In this document: one piece after another, positions 27,227-34,791 of the stretch
Layout of the letters: every line of letters starts with the position of its first letter
How positions within the stretch are numbered: the first letter of the stretch is position 1
From: Candidatus Gastranaerophilales bacterium
Lineage (GTDB): Bacteria; Cyanobacteriota; Vampirovibrionia; Gastranaerophilales; Gastranaerophilaceae
Direction: 5' to 3'
Assembly (NCBI GenBank): GCA_944326555.1
Contig: CALVEK010000021.1
Coordinates: 1-34,827 of the forward strand
DNA length: 34,827 nt
Notes under the pieces: model-generated
Told to the model about the DNA's origin: nothing
Databases searched by the model: none
The model's input: only the letters and a program-made list of their open reading frames with translations
Translations under genes and position numbers: made by a program

Positions 27227-27773
27227 AAAAAACCTTTCTATTGGCTTAAATTATGTTTATGTAAGTGTACACACATCCTAAAAAAGCCTTTTCAAGACTT
27301 TTTTATTTGTGCTCTTTGATTCCCCTGCTTTATAACAGCGGAACAAAATTGTACATAAGTACAAACTATGCAGAATATCCTCTAGATTCATGTTTTCAAT
27401 AGTTAGTCCGAACACTTTACAGGTAATTTGCGTTACAGTCTCGGTGTTTTACCCTAAGTGAGTAAGTTTCCTTTCTGTAGAGGCTTTACCCGACGTTTAT
27501 ATCTATCTTTTTCATAAGAGCCAATTTATTTGTATAATTACACTTCGACCTCAATAATCTGCATCGACTCAACGGAGCTCGATCGACTGAATGAATAAAA
27601 GCTTTTAGCAGATAAATTAGCTCATCTAAAATTTATTCTGTTTTTATTTTGAAACCTAAAGGTTTCAATTTAAGATTAAAGTAAGAAAAGCCATGCTGTC
27701 AAGCTGATTTTAGAAAATGTTGATTAAAAAGGATCTTACGCTTATTTTATTTTCTTTTTTTTATCTTAAATTT
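27227..27773. other. Intergenic control region upstream of the ATPase genes
   Basis: About 550 bases with no convincing gene. It holds three dyads: GTGTACAC (27265-27272), TTGTAC-ATAA-GTACAA (27349-27364) and TTGAAACC-TAAA-GGTTTCAA (27649-27668). The first two share the core GTAC and lie just upstream of the 43-aa gene, so they may be repressor sites. The region is more GC-balanced near 27430-27600 than its surroundings and could hold a replication origin or a structured RNA; nothing known was recognised. Confidence 0.45.
27349..27364. promoter_or_regulatory. Operator-like dyad
   Basis: A perfect inverted repeat TTGTAC-ATAA-GTACAA, with a related GTGTACAC about 80 bases nearer the gene. This is the usual arrangement of a repressor pair ahead of a mobile-element replication gene. 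Confidence 0.45.
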
Positions 27774-28316
27774 TTATTTTTCTTGTGAAATAGCTTTTAA
27801 AATAATGTTTTTGACATGCTTTTCAAAATTTTTTTTATAATTTTTAGCAGTTGGTAAGAATTGGACAAATTTTTTAGGTATGATGTAGGCTATTTTCTTT
27901 TCAAGATTTTTATCAAGAAAATGTTGGTGTGAAAAGGAATCTAAACAAAATATTTTTAGATGTATATTCCTATATAAAGTTAACTCAAATAAAGAATTTA
28001 GTAGCAATAAGTATGAGAATGTAAAACCATCACACAAAAATAGAATTTTTTCATATTTTTGTGCTTTTAAAATAAGACTTATTTCAGATTTTGAAAAATC
28101 TATACTATTTTTGAGATTAAGACAGTTTCTATTTTGAATTGATGGTAAGTGAAATTTTGTATTTTCAGGCATGTTTAGTCTCTTTAAAAAAGATTTTTCA
28201 GTTGATACAAATAAAAAATCATATTGGTCTAATAAAATATCTTTAAAAAGACTCTCAAAAAGTTCTGCTCCGATTTTTATACTAACATTTCCAGTGAAAA
28301 ATAGTAACTGTTTCAT
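27774..28316 (-). CDS. Unknown island protein, alpha/beta type
   Basis: A 180-aa protein. I use the ATG at 28316, which has AGAAAGG nine bases upstream, rather than a TTG three codons earlier. It starts MKQLLFFTGNVSIKIGAELF, a strand-loop-helix that could be a nucleotide-binding-type beginning but lacks a Walker motif. Hydrophobic strands YDFLFVST, KILFLCDGFTFSYLLLLNS and LKIFCLDSF alternate with helices, as in Rossmann-like folds. The C-terminus is Lys-rich. No membrane anchor is certain. The function is not recognised. It stands alone between a 550-base control region and the zinc-ribbon genes. Confidence 0.55.
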   Translation of the reverse strand: MKQLLFFTGNVSIKIGAELFESLFKDILLDQYDFLFVSTEKSFLKRLNMPENTKFHLPSIQNRNCLNLKNSIDFSKSEISLILKAQKYEKILFLCDGFTFSYLLLLNSLFELTLYRNIHLKIFCLDSFSHQHFLDKNLEKKIAYIIPKKFVQFLPTAKNYKKNFEKHVKNIILKAISQEK

Positions 28317-28375
28317 AAAATACAACCTTTCTGAATTATAAATACATTTTTTATTTCATTTAGATGAATGTAAAC

Positions 28376-28409
28376 TGAAAATCCGAATTTTTGAAAATTC
28401 GGATTTTCA
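28376..28409 (-). terminator. Terminator of the zinc-ribbon gene pair
   Basis: TGAAAATCCGAATTTT pairs with AAAATTCGGATTTTCA over two bases, a nearly perfect 34-base dyad. It lies about 33 bases after the stop codon of the TM2-protein gene. Confidence 0.6.
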
Positions 28410-28441
28410 ATAGAAAGGTTTTCTAAAAAATGTAAAAGGTA

Positions 28442-29185
28442 TTAAAATCCTGTTACATCTTTAATTTTGTAATTTGTAACACTATCATCCATTATTGGTG
28501 CTTTAAATTTCCATTTACCATTTGGCTCAAGGTTATTAATATTATCTAATGTACTATCAACAAGGTTACCTGAGGCATCATATAAGTTAATTTCTACCTG
28601 AGCATATCCTTTTGTCCTGTTTGTATTATTTACAATAGTTCCACAAACCATTCTTGATCCAAAGTCGCCTGTGCACGGATGATGCTCAATTACTTCTAAA
28701 TCCTGTTTGGCCGTTTTTATTTGATTAGTGCTACTTTGTTGTTGGCTTGTTGCATTGGTTTTATTAGTGCCTGTATTATTCCATCCATCAAAGAAATTAT
28801 GTAGATTAAAGACAAGTGCTATTGTTATAATTATGCTCAAAACAATAGATAGAGTTTTGTTATATTCTTTCAAAGGCTTGTTGTTACGGTCTTTGTAGTT
28901 ACCCAAAGCAATACTATACATGTCAATTGTTGGCCAAATACCACAAAAGCCCCCAAAAGTTAAGATTTGAACAATACCTATACCGATATAACCTGTATAA
29001 AATCTGTGTATTCCTAGCCATCCTAAAAAGAAACATAATAAAGCTGTCGTTTTAAAGTCTTTTTGTGGTTTATTCAACCATTCACCACAGTACTTACACT
29101 TTTGTACTGAACTATCAATTAGTTCACCGCAGAAAGGGCATTTTTGCATTTGTACTTGATTTTGTTGAATACTTTCATTTGCCAT
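28442..29185 (-). CDS. Zinc-ribbon, TM2 and FxLYD domain membrane protein
   Basis: A 247-aa protein. The N-terminal zinc ribbon has CPFCGELI and CKYCGEWL (about 16-37). A TM2 domain follows (about 47-95): ALLCFFLGWLGIHRFYTGY, then GIGIVQILTFGG, with the Asp-containing turn WPTIDMYSIALG. A further membrane helix spans about 110-128, then a Ser/Thr/Asn linker. The C-terminal domain (about 160-247) has VCGTIVNNTNR and VEINLYDASGN, matching the FxLYD immunoglobulin-like fold. AAGGAG lies six bases before the ATG. The ribbon would be cytoplasmic and the FxLYD domain outside. It is followed by a terminator and paired with the next zinc-ribbon gene. Confidence 0.8.
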   Translation of the reverse strand: MANESIQQNQVQMQKCPFCGELIDSSVQKCKYCGEWLNKPQKDFKTTALLCFFLGWLGIHRFYTGYIGIGIVQILTFGGFCGIWPTIDMYSIALGNYKDRNNKPLKEYNKTLSIVLSIIITIALVFNLHNFFDGWNNTGTNKTNATSQQQSSTNQIKTAKQDLEVIEHHPCTGDFGSRMVCGTIVNNTNRTKGYAQVEINLYDASGNLVDSTLDNINNLEPNGKWKFKAPIMDDSVTNYKIKDVTGF

Positions 29186-29213
29186 AAATTTCTCCTTATG
29201 TTTTTAGTTTTTA

Positions 29214-30134
29214 TTAATAACAGTAATCTCCATATTCACATCTCAAGTTTGCTGCATAATCAAAAGCTTTTTGTGCTTGTTCTGCAGCAGTATTGTCTTT
29301 TAGTTTTTTGAATTTTGAAGTGGCTTCCCAAAAATTATCCATAGATTCTCTGTATTGCTTCTGTTCCAGATATAAATAGCCTAAAGCGTACTGTTTTTTT
29401 GCTTTTATTTTAGGATCATTTTTTAACTTGAGAATTTTTTCATAATCATTTACTGCATTTTTATACTCTTTTTTTTGTAGATATATATCTGCTCTGTATT
29501 GATATGCAGTAGTAAAATTTTTATTGATGAAGATTGCCTTATTAAAATCATTAATTGCTTCATTTAGTTTATTAAGACGTGATTTTGCATACCCTCTTTC
29601 ACTGTAAGCTTTATAATTATTCTTATTTAGAGCTATTAAAATATCAAAATAATTTATTGCTTTTTCATAATTTTTTTCTTTTATTGATTTTTCTCCTGCA
29701 TTAAAAAGCAAATTTATGTAATAGCTAGGAGCTTGTTTGTTGACAGAAATTGAAGTTCTTAATAAATTGAAAGTTCTATTTTTTTCTCCATTTGCAGCTT
29801 CATTTAAAATTGTATTTTCTATTAAATTGAAGTATTTGTTTTTTTCATTTTTATTTATACTTATACCACTTTGTATTAAGTAAACGGAACCTTTTATATT
29901 TCCGTTTTCAGATAGTTCAATACCTTTGTTGACAAAAAAATCTGCATATATATTTTTGAAAAAAAACAATATCAAAACCATCCAAACAGCAAACAAAACG
30001 AAAAAAAATTCTTTTCCAAGTGTATTTTCCTTAAGAAATTGTCCGCAAAACCTACATTTTATTGCAGTAATATTTATTTTGTTTCCGCAATGCATGCAAG
30101 TTTTTTTAGTCGATTGTATTTTGTCTTTATTCAT
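29214..30134 (-). CDS. Zinc-ribbon membrane protein with TPR repeats
   Basis: A 306-aa protein. I use the ATG at 30134 because AAGGA lies six bases upstream; a longer frame to 30197 lacks this. The N-terminal zinc ribbon has CMHCGNKI and CRFCGQFL, close to that of the next gene. One membrane helix follows (FFFVLFAVWMVLILFFF). From about 90 on, at least four TPR-like units appear, best in NYEKAINYFDILIALNKNNY, NKLNEAINDFNKAIFINKNF, EYKNAVNDYEKILKLK and QYRESMDNFWEATSKF. TPRs bind proteins, so it may recruit a partner at the membrane. It is 28 bases from the TM2-protein gene, so it is first in a two-gene operon. Confidence 0.75.
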   Translation of the reverse strand: MNKDKIQSTKKTCMHCGNKINITAIKCRFCGQFLKENTLGKEFFFVLFAVWMVLILFFFKNIYADFFVNKGIELSENGNIKGSVYLIQSGISINKNEKNKYFNLIENTILNEAANGEKNRTFNLLRTSISVNKQAPSYYINLLFNAGEKSIKEKNYEKAINYFDILIALNKNNYKAYSERGYAKSRLNKLNEAINDFNKAIFINKNFTTAYQYRADIYLQKKEYKNAVNDYEKILKLKNDPKIKAKKQYALGYLYLEQKQYRESMDNFWEATSKFKKLKDNTAAEQAQKAFDYAANLRCEYGDYCY

Positions 30135-30339
30135 GAAAAATCCTTTTGAATATATGTTTTTTGTTGCTGAATTTTTATAGTACTCAAACAACATCACATT
30201 TTAATAGATTTATTTTAAAAGTTAACCATATTTATGTAAATAGGCTTTTTAATGTATATAAAAATATGCTTAATTCCAACTTTAAACATAATAGTGTCCG
30301 TAAGTTACTAAACACGCTAACATATTAATAAGAGGTAGT

Positions 30340-30711
30340 ATGAAAAATTCAGATGATTTTGCAAAAGACAACCCTATATTAACAACTAGCGTTGTTGCAG
30401 GCATGTTAGGTATTACACCTGATCGCTTGAGAATGTATGACACAACAAAACTTATAAATGTATACAGAGTTAATACGGGAAACGTAAAAAAGCGTTTATA
30501 CAGCCAATATGATGTTGAATGGTTGAAAGGACTAAGAAGACTAATCAAAAATCACAAAATGAGCGTTGTTTTAGTGAAATATCTACTAAAACTAATACAA
30601 CAAAACCCAAAACTTCACTACCCCCAAAGTGAAGTGAGTGATATATTAAAAGAATTGGCTAAAAATCCAAATTTTAAGTCGGTAGTGACAAGGCTTGATA
30701 ACAAATCGTAG
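30340..30711 (+). CDS. MerR/HspR-like transcription regulator
   Basis: A 123-aa protein with one MerR-type winged helix-turn-helix. TTSVVAGMLGITPDRLRMYD is the HTH with the 'LRxY' signature, then a wing (VYRVNTGNVKKRLYSQYDV) and WLKGLRRLIKNHKMSVVLVK, as in HspR's 'YS..Dv..L..I..L....g....v'. The C-terminal part is short and has no metal-binding cysteines. AGAGG lies before the ATG. It is divergent from the zinc-ribbon operon, so it may control that operon or the DUF3800 gene that converges on it. Class assignment is good, target unknown. Confidence 0.75.
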   Translation: MKNSDDFAKDNPILTTSVVAGMLGITPDRLRMYDTTKLINVYRVNTGNVKKRLYSQYDVEWLKGLRRLIKNHKMSVVLVKYLLKLIQQNPKLHYPQSEVSDILKELAKNPNFKSVVTRLDNKS

Positions 30712-30751
30712 TACCAAACACATAACATGTCAGTTTGCAACATTAATCTTT

Positions 30752-31942
30752 TCATTTTTGATTATCTTTATCTTTGAATATGTCGCTAAATTTAACAATT
30801 GCCTTATTGTAGAAAGTAAAATTCTTTTCATCAGAATCCGCGATATTTTTAATTCCAACTTTGTTTAAAAAATGCCAAGCAAAATCTTTTTTGGCTTTTG
30901 CAGTAGGTGTTTCATCTGGTTTTTCAGAAAATATATTATTTAAAGAGCTTACATACAAATCAGATAATTGAATTAAGATATTATCTTTCGAATCTATCCA
31001 CTGTAGTTTATTTATATTAACGAAATACTTATATCTCTCATTCAAAGTATTTTGTAAACTATTTTCTTTGTCTTTTGCTTCGAGCAAATCAGGACTTTTA
31101 CCATCAATGTCAAGAAAAATATTTAAATCAACTAACGAATTTAGCAATGAATCCTTTGTTGCTTTTTGTATAACATCACTTAATACTTCTAACAGCAAGA
31201 ATTCTAATAATTTTTCGGATTTGATTTTTTTTGAATGTTGTTTTAACCCTTTGTTTTCTATTGAAATAGAGTAAAAGGTTGGTATTTGTTCGAGTTTAAA
31301 TATTTCATCAATAAAATCAATATAAAAACGATAGTTTGATGTTTTTATGTTTCCAAATTTTAGTTCTTCGTCTTTTACTTTATACTTTTGACATAGTTTT
31401 TCCTTCATTAAGGATATTTTTTGTTGATACATTTTTAAATTTGAGTCGTAAGAGTCAATTGCTATCCCTGCCAATATAAAATATGGTCCTTCTTTACCAC
31501 TTTCATCAAAAAACAAGCTATATTCTGCTGTTTTACATATTTCTTCTGCTTTTTCTTTTAAATAACAGTTTTTATATTCATCACTTCTGTCTTTTCTTCC
31601 GCGTTTAACCGAGTCATTTGCTTTAAAAAGTTTGTAATCATTTTGTATCTTTGCCCTATCTCTTTGTATGTCATACATTTTAGGTAATTTGTAGAAGTTT
31701 TGAAAAGAAATTGTCTCTCCTATGACCATATCAGGATGAAAAACACTATAATATCTTAAGGCTAAAGTTATATCACTATTTCTCGTTTCAGGATATTGCC
31801 ACAATATATAGCCAACTTTACTTAAATTTGAAGATTCAATAGTTTTTTGTAATGCAAAAGCTTCTTTTATTTTTGATATTTCAGCAATCCTCTTATAAAA
31901 TAAAGCGCTTGAAATTTTTTGTTTTTTGCTTTTTCTAGGCAA
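30752..31942 (-). CDS. DUF3800 protein with an extra N-terminal domain
   Basis: A 396-aa protein. The C-terminal ~250 residues match DUF3800: YSLFFDESGKEGPYFILAGI (the conserved Asp-Glu-Ser), a central Lys/Leu-rich helical part, DLNIFLDIDG, and IQLSDLYVSSLNNIF, as in the family's 'iQ.aD..ag'. This family is predicted to have an RNase H-like fold and often occurs near mobile elements and defence genes. The first ~130 residues (SDITLALRYYSVFHPDMV, then YDIQRDRAKIQNDYKLF) resemble a module seen in phage proteins that carry an 'RxRxKIQ' helix, perhaps for nucleic-acid binding. Both parts lie in one frame. It starts 187 bases from the divergent protease operon. Confidence 0.75.
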   Translation of the reverse strand: MPRKSKKQKISSALFYKRIAEISKIKEAFALQKTIESSNLSKVGYILWQYPETRNSDITLALRYYSVFHPDMVIGETISFQNFYKLPKMYDIQRDRAKIQNDYKLFKANDSVKRGRKDRSDEYKNCYLKEKAEEICKTAEYSLFFDESGKEGPYFILAGIAIDSYDSNLKMYQQKISLMKEKLCQKYKVKDEELKFGNIKTSNYRFYIDFIDEIFKLEQIPTFYSISIENKGLKQHSKKIKSEKLLEFLLLEVLSDVIQKATKDSLLNSLVDLNIFLDIDGKSPDLLEAKDKENSLQNTLNERYKYFVNINKLQWIDSKDNILIQLSDLYVSSLNNIFSEKPDETPTAKAKKDFAWHFLNKVGIKNIADSDEKNFTFYNKAIVKFSDIFKDKDNQK

Positions 31943-32057
31943 TTGCTTATCCTTTTTTATTTTGATGTTATTATTGTAGCAGAAACAAGCAAAATTGAAA
32001 TTTTTATACTTGAATAAACTGATGTAATTAAATAATACGTTTTTTGATGGTTTATGT

Positions 32058-32085
32058 TTGTAAAAAAAAGTAATATACTTATAAA
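32058..32085 (+). promoter_or_regulatory. Possible promoter of the 57-aa/protease operon
   Basis: TTGTAA (32058-32063), a 16-base spacer, TATAAA (32080-32085). It lies about 45 bases before the small gene in the gap shared with the divergent DUF3800 gene. Confidence 0.4.
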
Positions 32086-32129
32086 GAATTAATGATTTAT
32101 GATATCATCTTTATGGAAGCGGGTGTAAA

Positions 32130-32303
32130 ATGGAAGATCTTAGGTATAAAGAAATAACTACTGATATACTAAAATTTATGAAATCAGATGGAAAAAAAGA
32201 GTTTGTCCTTAATTCAAGTAAACAGGCAAGTGATGTTTCTCAAAATATGGTACAATCATTGTTAGTGTCACCTGAAGTTATGAAGTTACGTATAGGTGTT
32301 TAA
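32130..32303 (+). CDS. Small 57-aa protein coupled to the protease
   Basis: A short gene starting MEDLRYKEITTDILKFM and ending SPEVMKLRIGV. It is hydrophilic and probably helical, with no signal peptide and no cysteine. GGGTG lies before the ATG. Its stop codon abuts the TTG start of the protease gene with no gap, and that gene's ribosome site lies within its last codons, so the two are translationally coupled. Small partners next to proteases are often inhibitors, substrates or chaperones; which one applies here is unknown. Confidence 0.55.
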   Translation: MEDLRYKEITTDILKFMKSDGKKEFVLNSSKQASDVSQNMVQSLLVSPEVMKLRIGV

Positions 32304-33968
32304 TTGACTTTAGATATTGATTTAAAAGCAAGTGATAAAAATTTTATAATATTGCCGTATGATTTTGAAACTTTAAAGTCTGTCTTTTTAACATTCTCTC
32401 AAATAAACACCAATTATTTAGAACAAAAACTTGATAATAATTTCTATAAAGATTATTTGCAAACTTTAAATGTTAAAACTTTTGTTGTTGAAAAACAATA
32501 TATTGATAAAGATTTTTTGAATGATTATGCAAGTTATTATGTGAAGTGTTTTCACCCATATGAACGTTTTTGTACTAGATTGCATTTCTTTTCTTGTGAA
32601 ATAACGGAAGAAAATTTTAATAGCTTATTAACGGATTTTCAACTTTTTAAAGAAAATCATCAAAAGTTGCAAGATAATTATCTTGGTTATATGGTAATAA
32701 AAAATTTACCGCAGAGTATTATTGGCAAGACTTGTTTAAAAAGTTACCCCAAAGACGATAATCGTTATTTTCCAGCGACTGTTAAACATAAGGTTCATCT
32801 TGCCGGAATACCTTTGTATATAGAAACACTACCTTTTCAGGAACAAGATAGCGTAGTTGCGGCTTGTGCAACTAGTTCATTATGGAGTATGTTTTATGGA
32901 ACAGGTGAATTGTTTCATCATTCTATTCCATCACCGTATGAAATTACAAAAGCTGCAACACAGGATTTTCCTGTATCGAATAGAGCATTTCCAAATCATG
33001 GTTTGAGTTTAGAAATGATGGCTAAAGCTATAAATAAAGTTGGGTTAGAACCGTTATGTATAAATGCAGATAGTGAAGTCCTAACTAAAGCAACAATTTA
33101 CGCATATTTGAAAGCCCATTTACCTGTTATGATGGGTATAAAACTTATTAATAGAATTACTAATAGAGTAGATATGCATGCCGTAACTATTGTTGGCTAT
33201 AATTTTGATGAAAATAAAAAAATAGATTGCGTATACCAGCAGCCACATGAGGGATATCCCTTTAATTTAAGGGCATCTAATATTTCAAAAATATATGTAC
33301 ATGATGATCAAGTTGGACCATTTGCAAAAATGGAGTTTGGAAAAATTGGTTTTGATATTGATAAGTATGGGAAAGTAATGAAAAATGAAGATGGTTCTAC
33401 TTATGAAAGATGGATTTTAACTACATCTTATGGTATGGAAAATGGGAGAAAAATTTATCATGCAATTCCTAAAGCATTATTGATACCTACATATCATAAA
33501 ATAAGAATTCCTTTTGAATCTATATTAAGACAAGTATATGAGTTTAATCATTTGTTTGTCGATTTTTCAAATTTTTTAAATAATGAACATGTAAAGAAAA
33601 TGGCTTCTGGATTTTCTTGGGAAATATTTTTGACAGATATTAATGAGTTTAAATATTCAATTATTAGTGATGAAATATTGTCAAAAGATGAAAAATTACG
33701 ATTAACAAATTCTCGTTATCCTCGTTTTTTGTGGAGAGTAAAGGTTTATTCTTTTGCTGAAAATATATTTGATTTGATTTTTGATGCAACAGATATAGAG
33801 CAAAATGAATATATGAAAGAAACTGTTGTGTACAATCATGAGGCGATGGAAATGATGCAACAATTTTCATTGCTTTATTATGAACGAGGCATGACACAAA
33901 CAAGAAATAAAATAATAAATAGCCTTTCTGCTAAGGCGAAAAATATTGAATTGAGCAGAACGATATAA
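32304..33968 (+). CDS. Cytosolic papain-like (C39-like) cysteine protease
   Basis: A 554-aa protein with a TTG start fixed by its junction with the small gene and an AGGTG eight bases upstream. The core is a papain-like site: FQEQDSVVAACATSSLWS (nucleophile Cys188, with Gln179 or Gln181 as oxyanion residue), VDMHAVTIVGYN (His292) and KIYVHDDQVGPFAKM (Asp334 or Asp335). There is no signal peptide or membrane helix, unlike exported C39 peptidases. The N-terminal ~160 and C-terminal ~170 residues have no recognised domain and may bind a target. A weak hairpin and T run follow. It probably cleaves a protein inside the cell, but the target is unknown. Confidence 0.7.
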   Translation: MTLDIDLKASDKNFIILPYDFETLKSVFLTFSQINTNYLEQKLDNNFYKDYLQTLNVKTFVVEKQYIDKDFLNDYASYYVKCFHPYERFCTRLHFFSCEITEENFNSLLTDFQLFKENHQKLQDNYLGYMVIKNLPQSIIGKTCLKSYPKDDNRYFPATVKHKVHLAGIPLYIETLPFQEQDSVVAACATSSLWSMFYGTGELFHHSIPSPYEITKAATQDFPVSNRAFPNHGLSLEMMAKAINKVGLEPLCINADSEVLTKATIYAYLKAHLPVMMGIKLINRITNRVDMHAVTIVGYNFDENKKIDCVYQQPHEGYPFNLRASNISKIYVHDDQVGPFAKMEFGKIGFDIDKYGKVMKNEDGSTYERWILTTSYGMENGRKIYHAIPKALLIPTYHKIRIPFESILRQVYEFNHLFVDFSNFLNNEHVKKMASGFSWEIFLTDINEFKYSIISDEILSKDEKLRLTNSRYPRFLWRVKVYSFAENIFDLIFDATDIEQNEYMKETVVYNHEAMEMMQQFSLLYYERGMTQTRNKIINSLSAKAKNIELSRTI

Positions 33969-33976
33969 TCCTCGAT

Positions 33977-34008
33977 AACTAAATTTAGTATAGTTCTTTT
34001 TTTTTTTT
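33977..34008 (+). terminator. Weak terminator after the protease gene
   Basis: AACTA (33977-33981) pairs with TAGTT (33991-33995), followed by a long run of T. The stem is short, so efficiency is uncertain. Confidence 0.5.
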
Positions 34009-34503
34009 GTGTGTGTAGTTCTCTATTTTTATTGCAATTTAAACAAAATTTTAAATGGATTAGGGTATGTTTGTCTGTAGCAAACTGCATGCAGATACAA
34101 ATGTTTCAAATATATTGTAGTTTTTCAAAACTGTAGTTTTGTAGTTCTTGGTACAAACTAACTCAAAATCAGACAATAAAAGACTGGTGATCTCAAGTTT
34201 TGGTGTGTACTGTAGTAGTAGCTGTAAGAATTTTTTGTGAGTGCTAATGAGTAATAAGTACAATAGATTATATAAATTTTTCATGTACAGCGAATCCTTT
34301 TGTATTATGTTAGACTTGATATGCTAACGAGTCTTGCCCAAAAACCAGATAAAATCAGATAAATTTCAAAAAATGTTATACATTTTTTTGCGTAAAAGAT
34401 TTTTCAAAATCGTTATACAAAAATTGAGAATATATGGTGTCTGAAAACCTATATTATGCTGCGTTTTTGAAGATTTGGAGTGTTAAACCGTACGTCAACG
34501 TCC

Positions 34504-34543
34504 ACCATAAAAAAAGAAGTCTTAAGACTTCTTTTTTTATGGT
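34504..34543. terminator. Perfect 40-base palindrome, bidirectional terminator
   Basis: The arms read ACCATAAAAAAAGAAGTC and its reverse complement around a TTAA centre. Because A and T runs flank the GC part of the stem, it can terminate transcripts from either side. The GAAGTC/GACTTC core matches the terminator at 2788-2807. Confidence 0.75.
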
Positions 34544-34563
34544 CAAAATGGGGCTTTTGCGCT

Positions 34564-34622
34564 TAATAGGTTCCTGGGATAATAGGTTTCTGGGTTTAAA
34601 CCGCGTTTAAATATCGTTTAAA
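34564..34622. repeat. Cluster of short tandem repeats
   Basis: TAATAGGTTCCTGGG (34564-34578) is followed by a copy with one difference (34580-34594). Next come three GTTTAAA units at 34594, 34605 and 34616, spaced exactly 11 bases apart. Confidence 0.75.
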
Positions 34623-34734
34623 TAGCATTCAAAAACTACCACCTGCAAAAATCTATTTTATCCTACCTCTATACATTTACCCCCAAAATACAACACAACT
34701 TCATTTTGTTGCATTTTTCAATTTGTTAAATGTT

Positions 34735-34791
34735 GGATAATATATTATCTAAATATTGACTTTTTAGTAAAAATAGTATAATATATTATCC
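34735..34791 (+). promoter_or_regulatory. Paired palindromes over a promoter
   Basis: Two copies of the palindrome ATAATATATTAT (34737-34748 and 34778-34789), each in a 16-base near-dyad, with centres 41 bases apart. TTGACT (34756-34761) and TATAAT (34777-34782) lie between and under the second copy, with a 15-base spacer. This suggests cooperative repression of the gene starting at 34792. The two-box, near four-turn spacing recalls NrdR sites, but the outer bases do not match well. Confidence 0.5.

Larger units (their letters stand above)
33969..34791. other. Right-end non-coding region
   Basis: About 820 bases with no credible gene; minus-strand frames here lack ribosome sites and look random. 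It begins with a hairpin and a T run, contains several TGTAGTT repeats (about 34013-34150), then a perfect 40-base palindrome, two tandem 15-base repeats, three 11-base repeats and two operator-like palindromes ahead of the last gene. It may include the right end of the island. Confidence 0.5.

Noticed and set aside
27430-27600. GC-balanced patch as a known RNA gene
   Set aside because: I looked for signs of SRP RNA, tmRNA and 6S RNA and saw none; a covariance-model search would be needed.
33664-34284. Minus-strand frames at the right end
   Set aside because: No ribosome sites, odd composition, and partial overlap with the protease gene on the other strand.
34594-34622. GTTTAAA repeats as a CRISPR array
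   Set aside because: The repeats are seven bases with four-base gaps; no CRISPR-sized repeat or spacer and no cas gene is present anywhere in the window.
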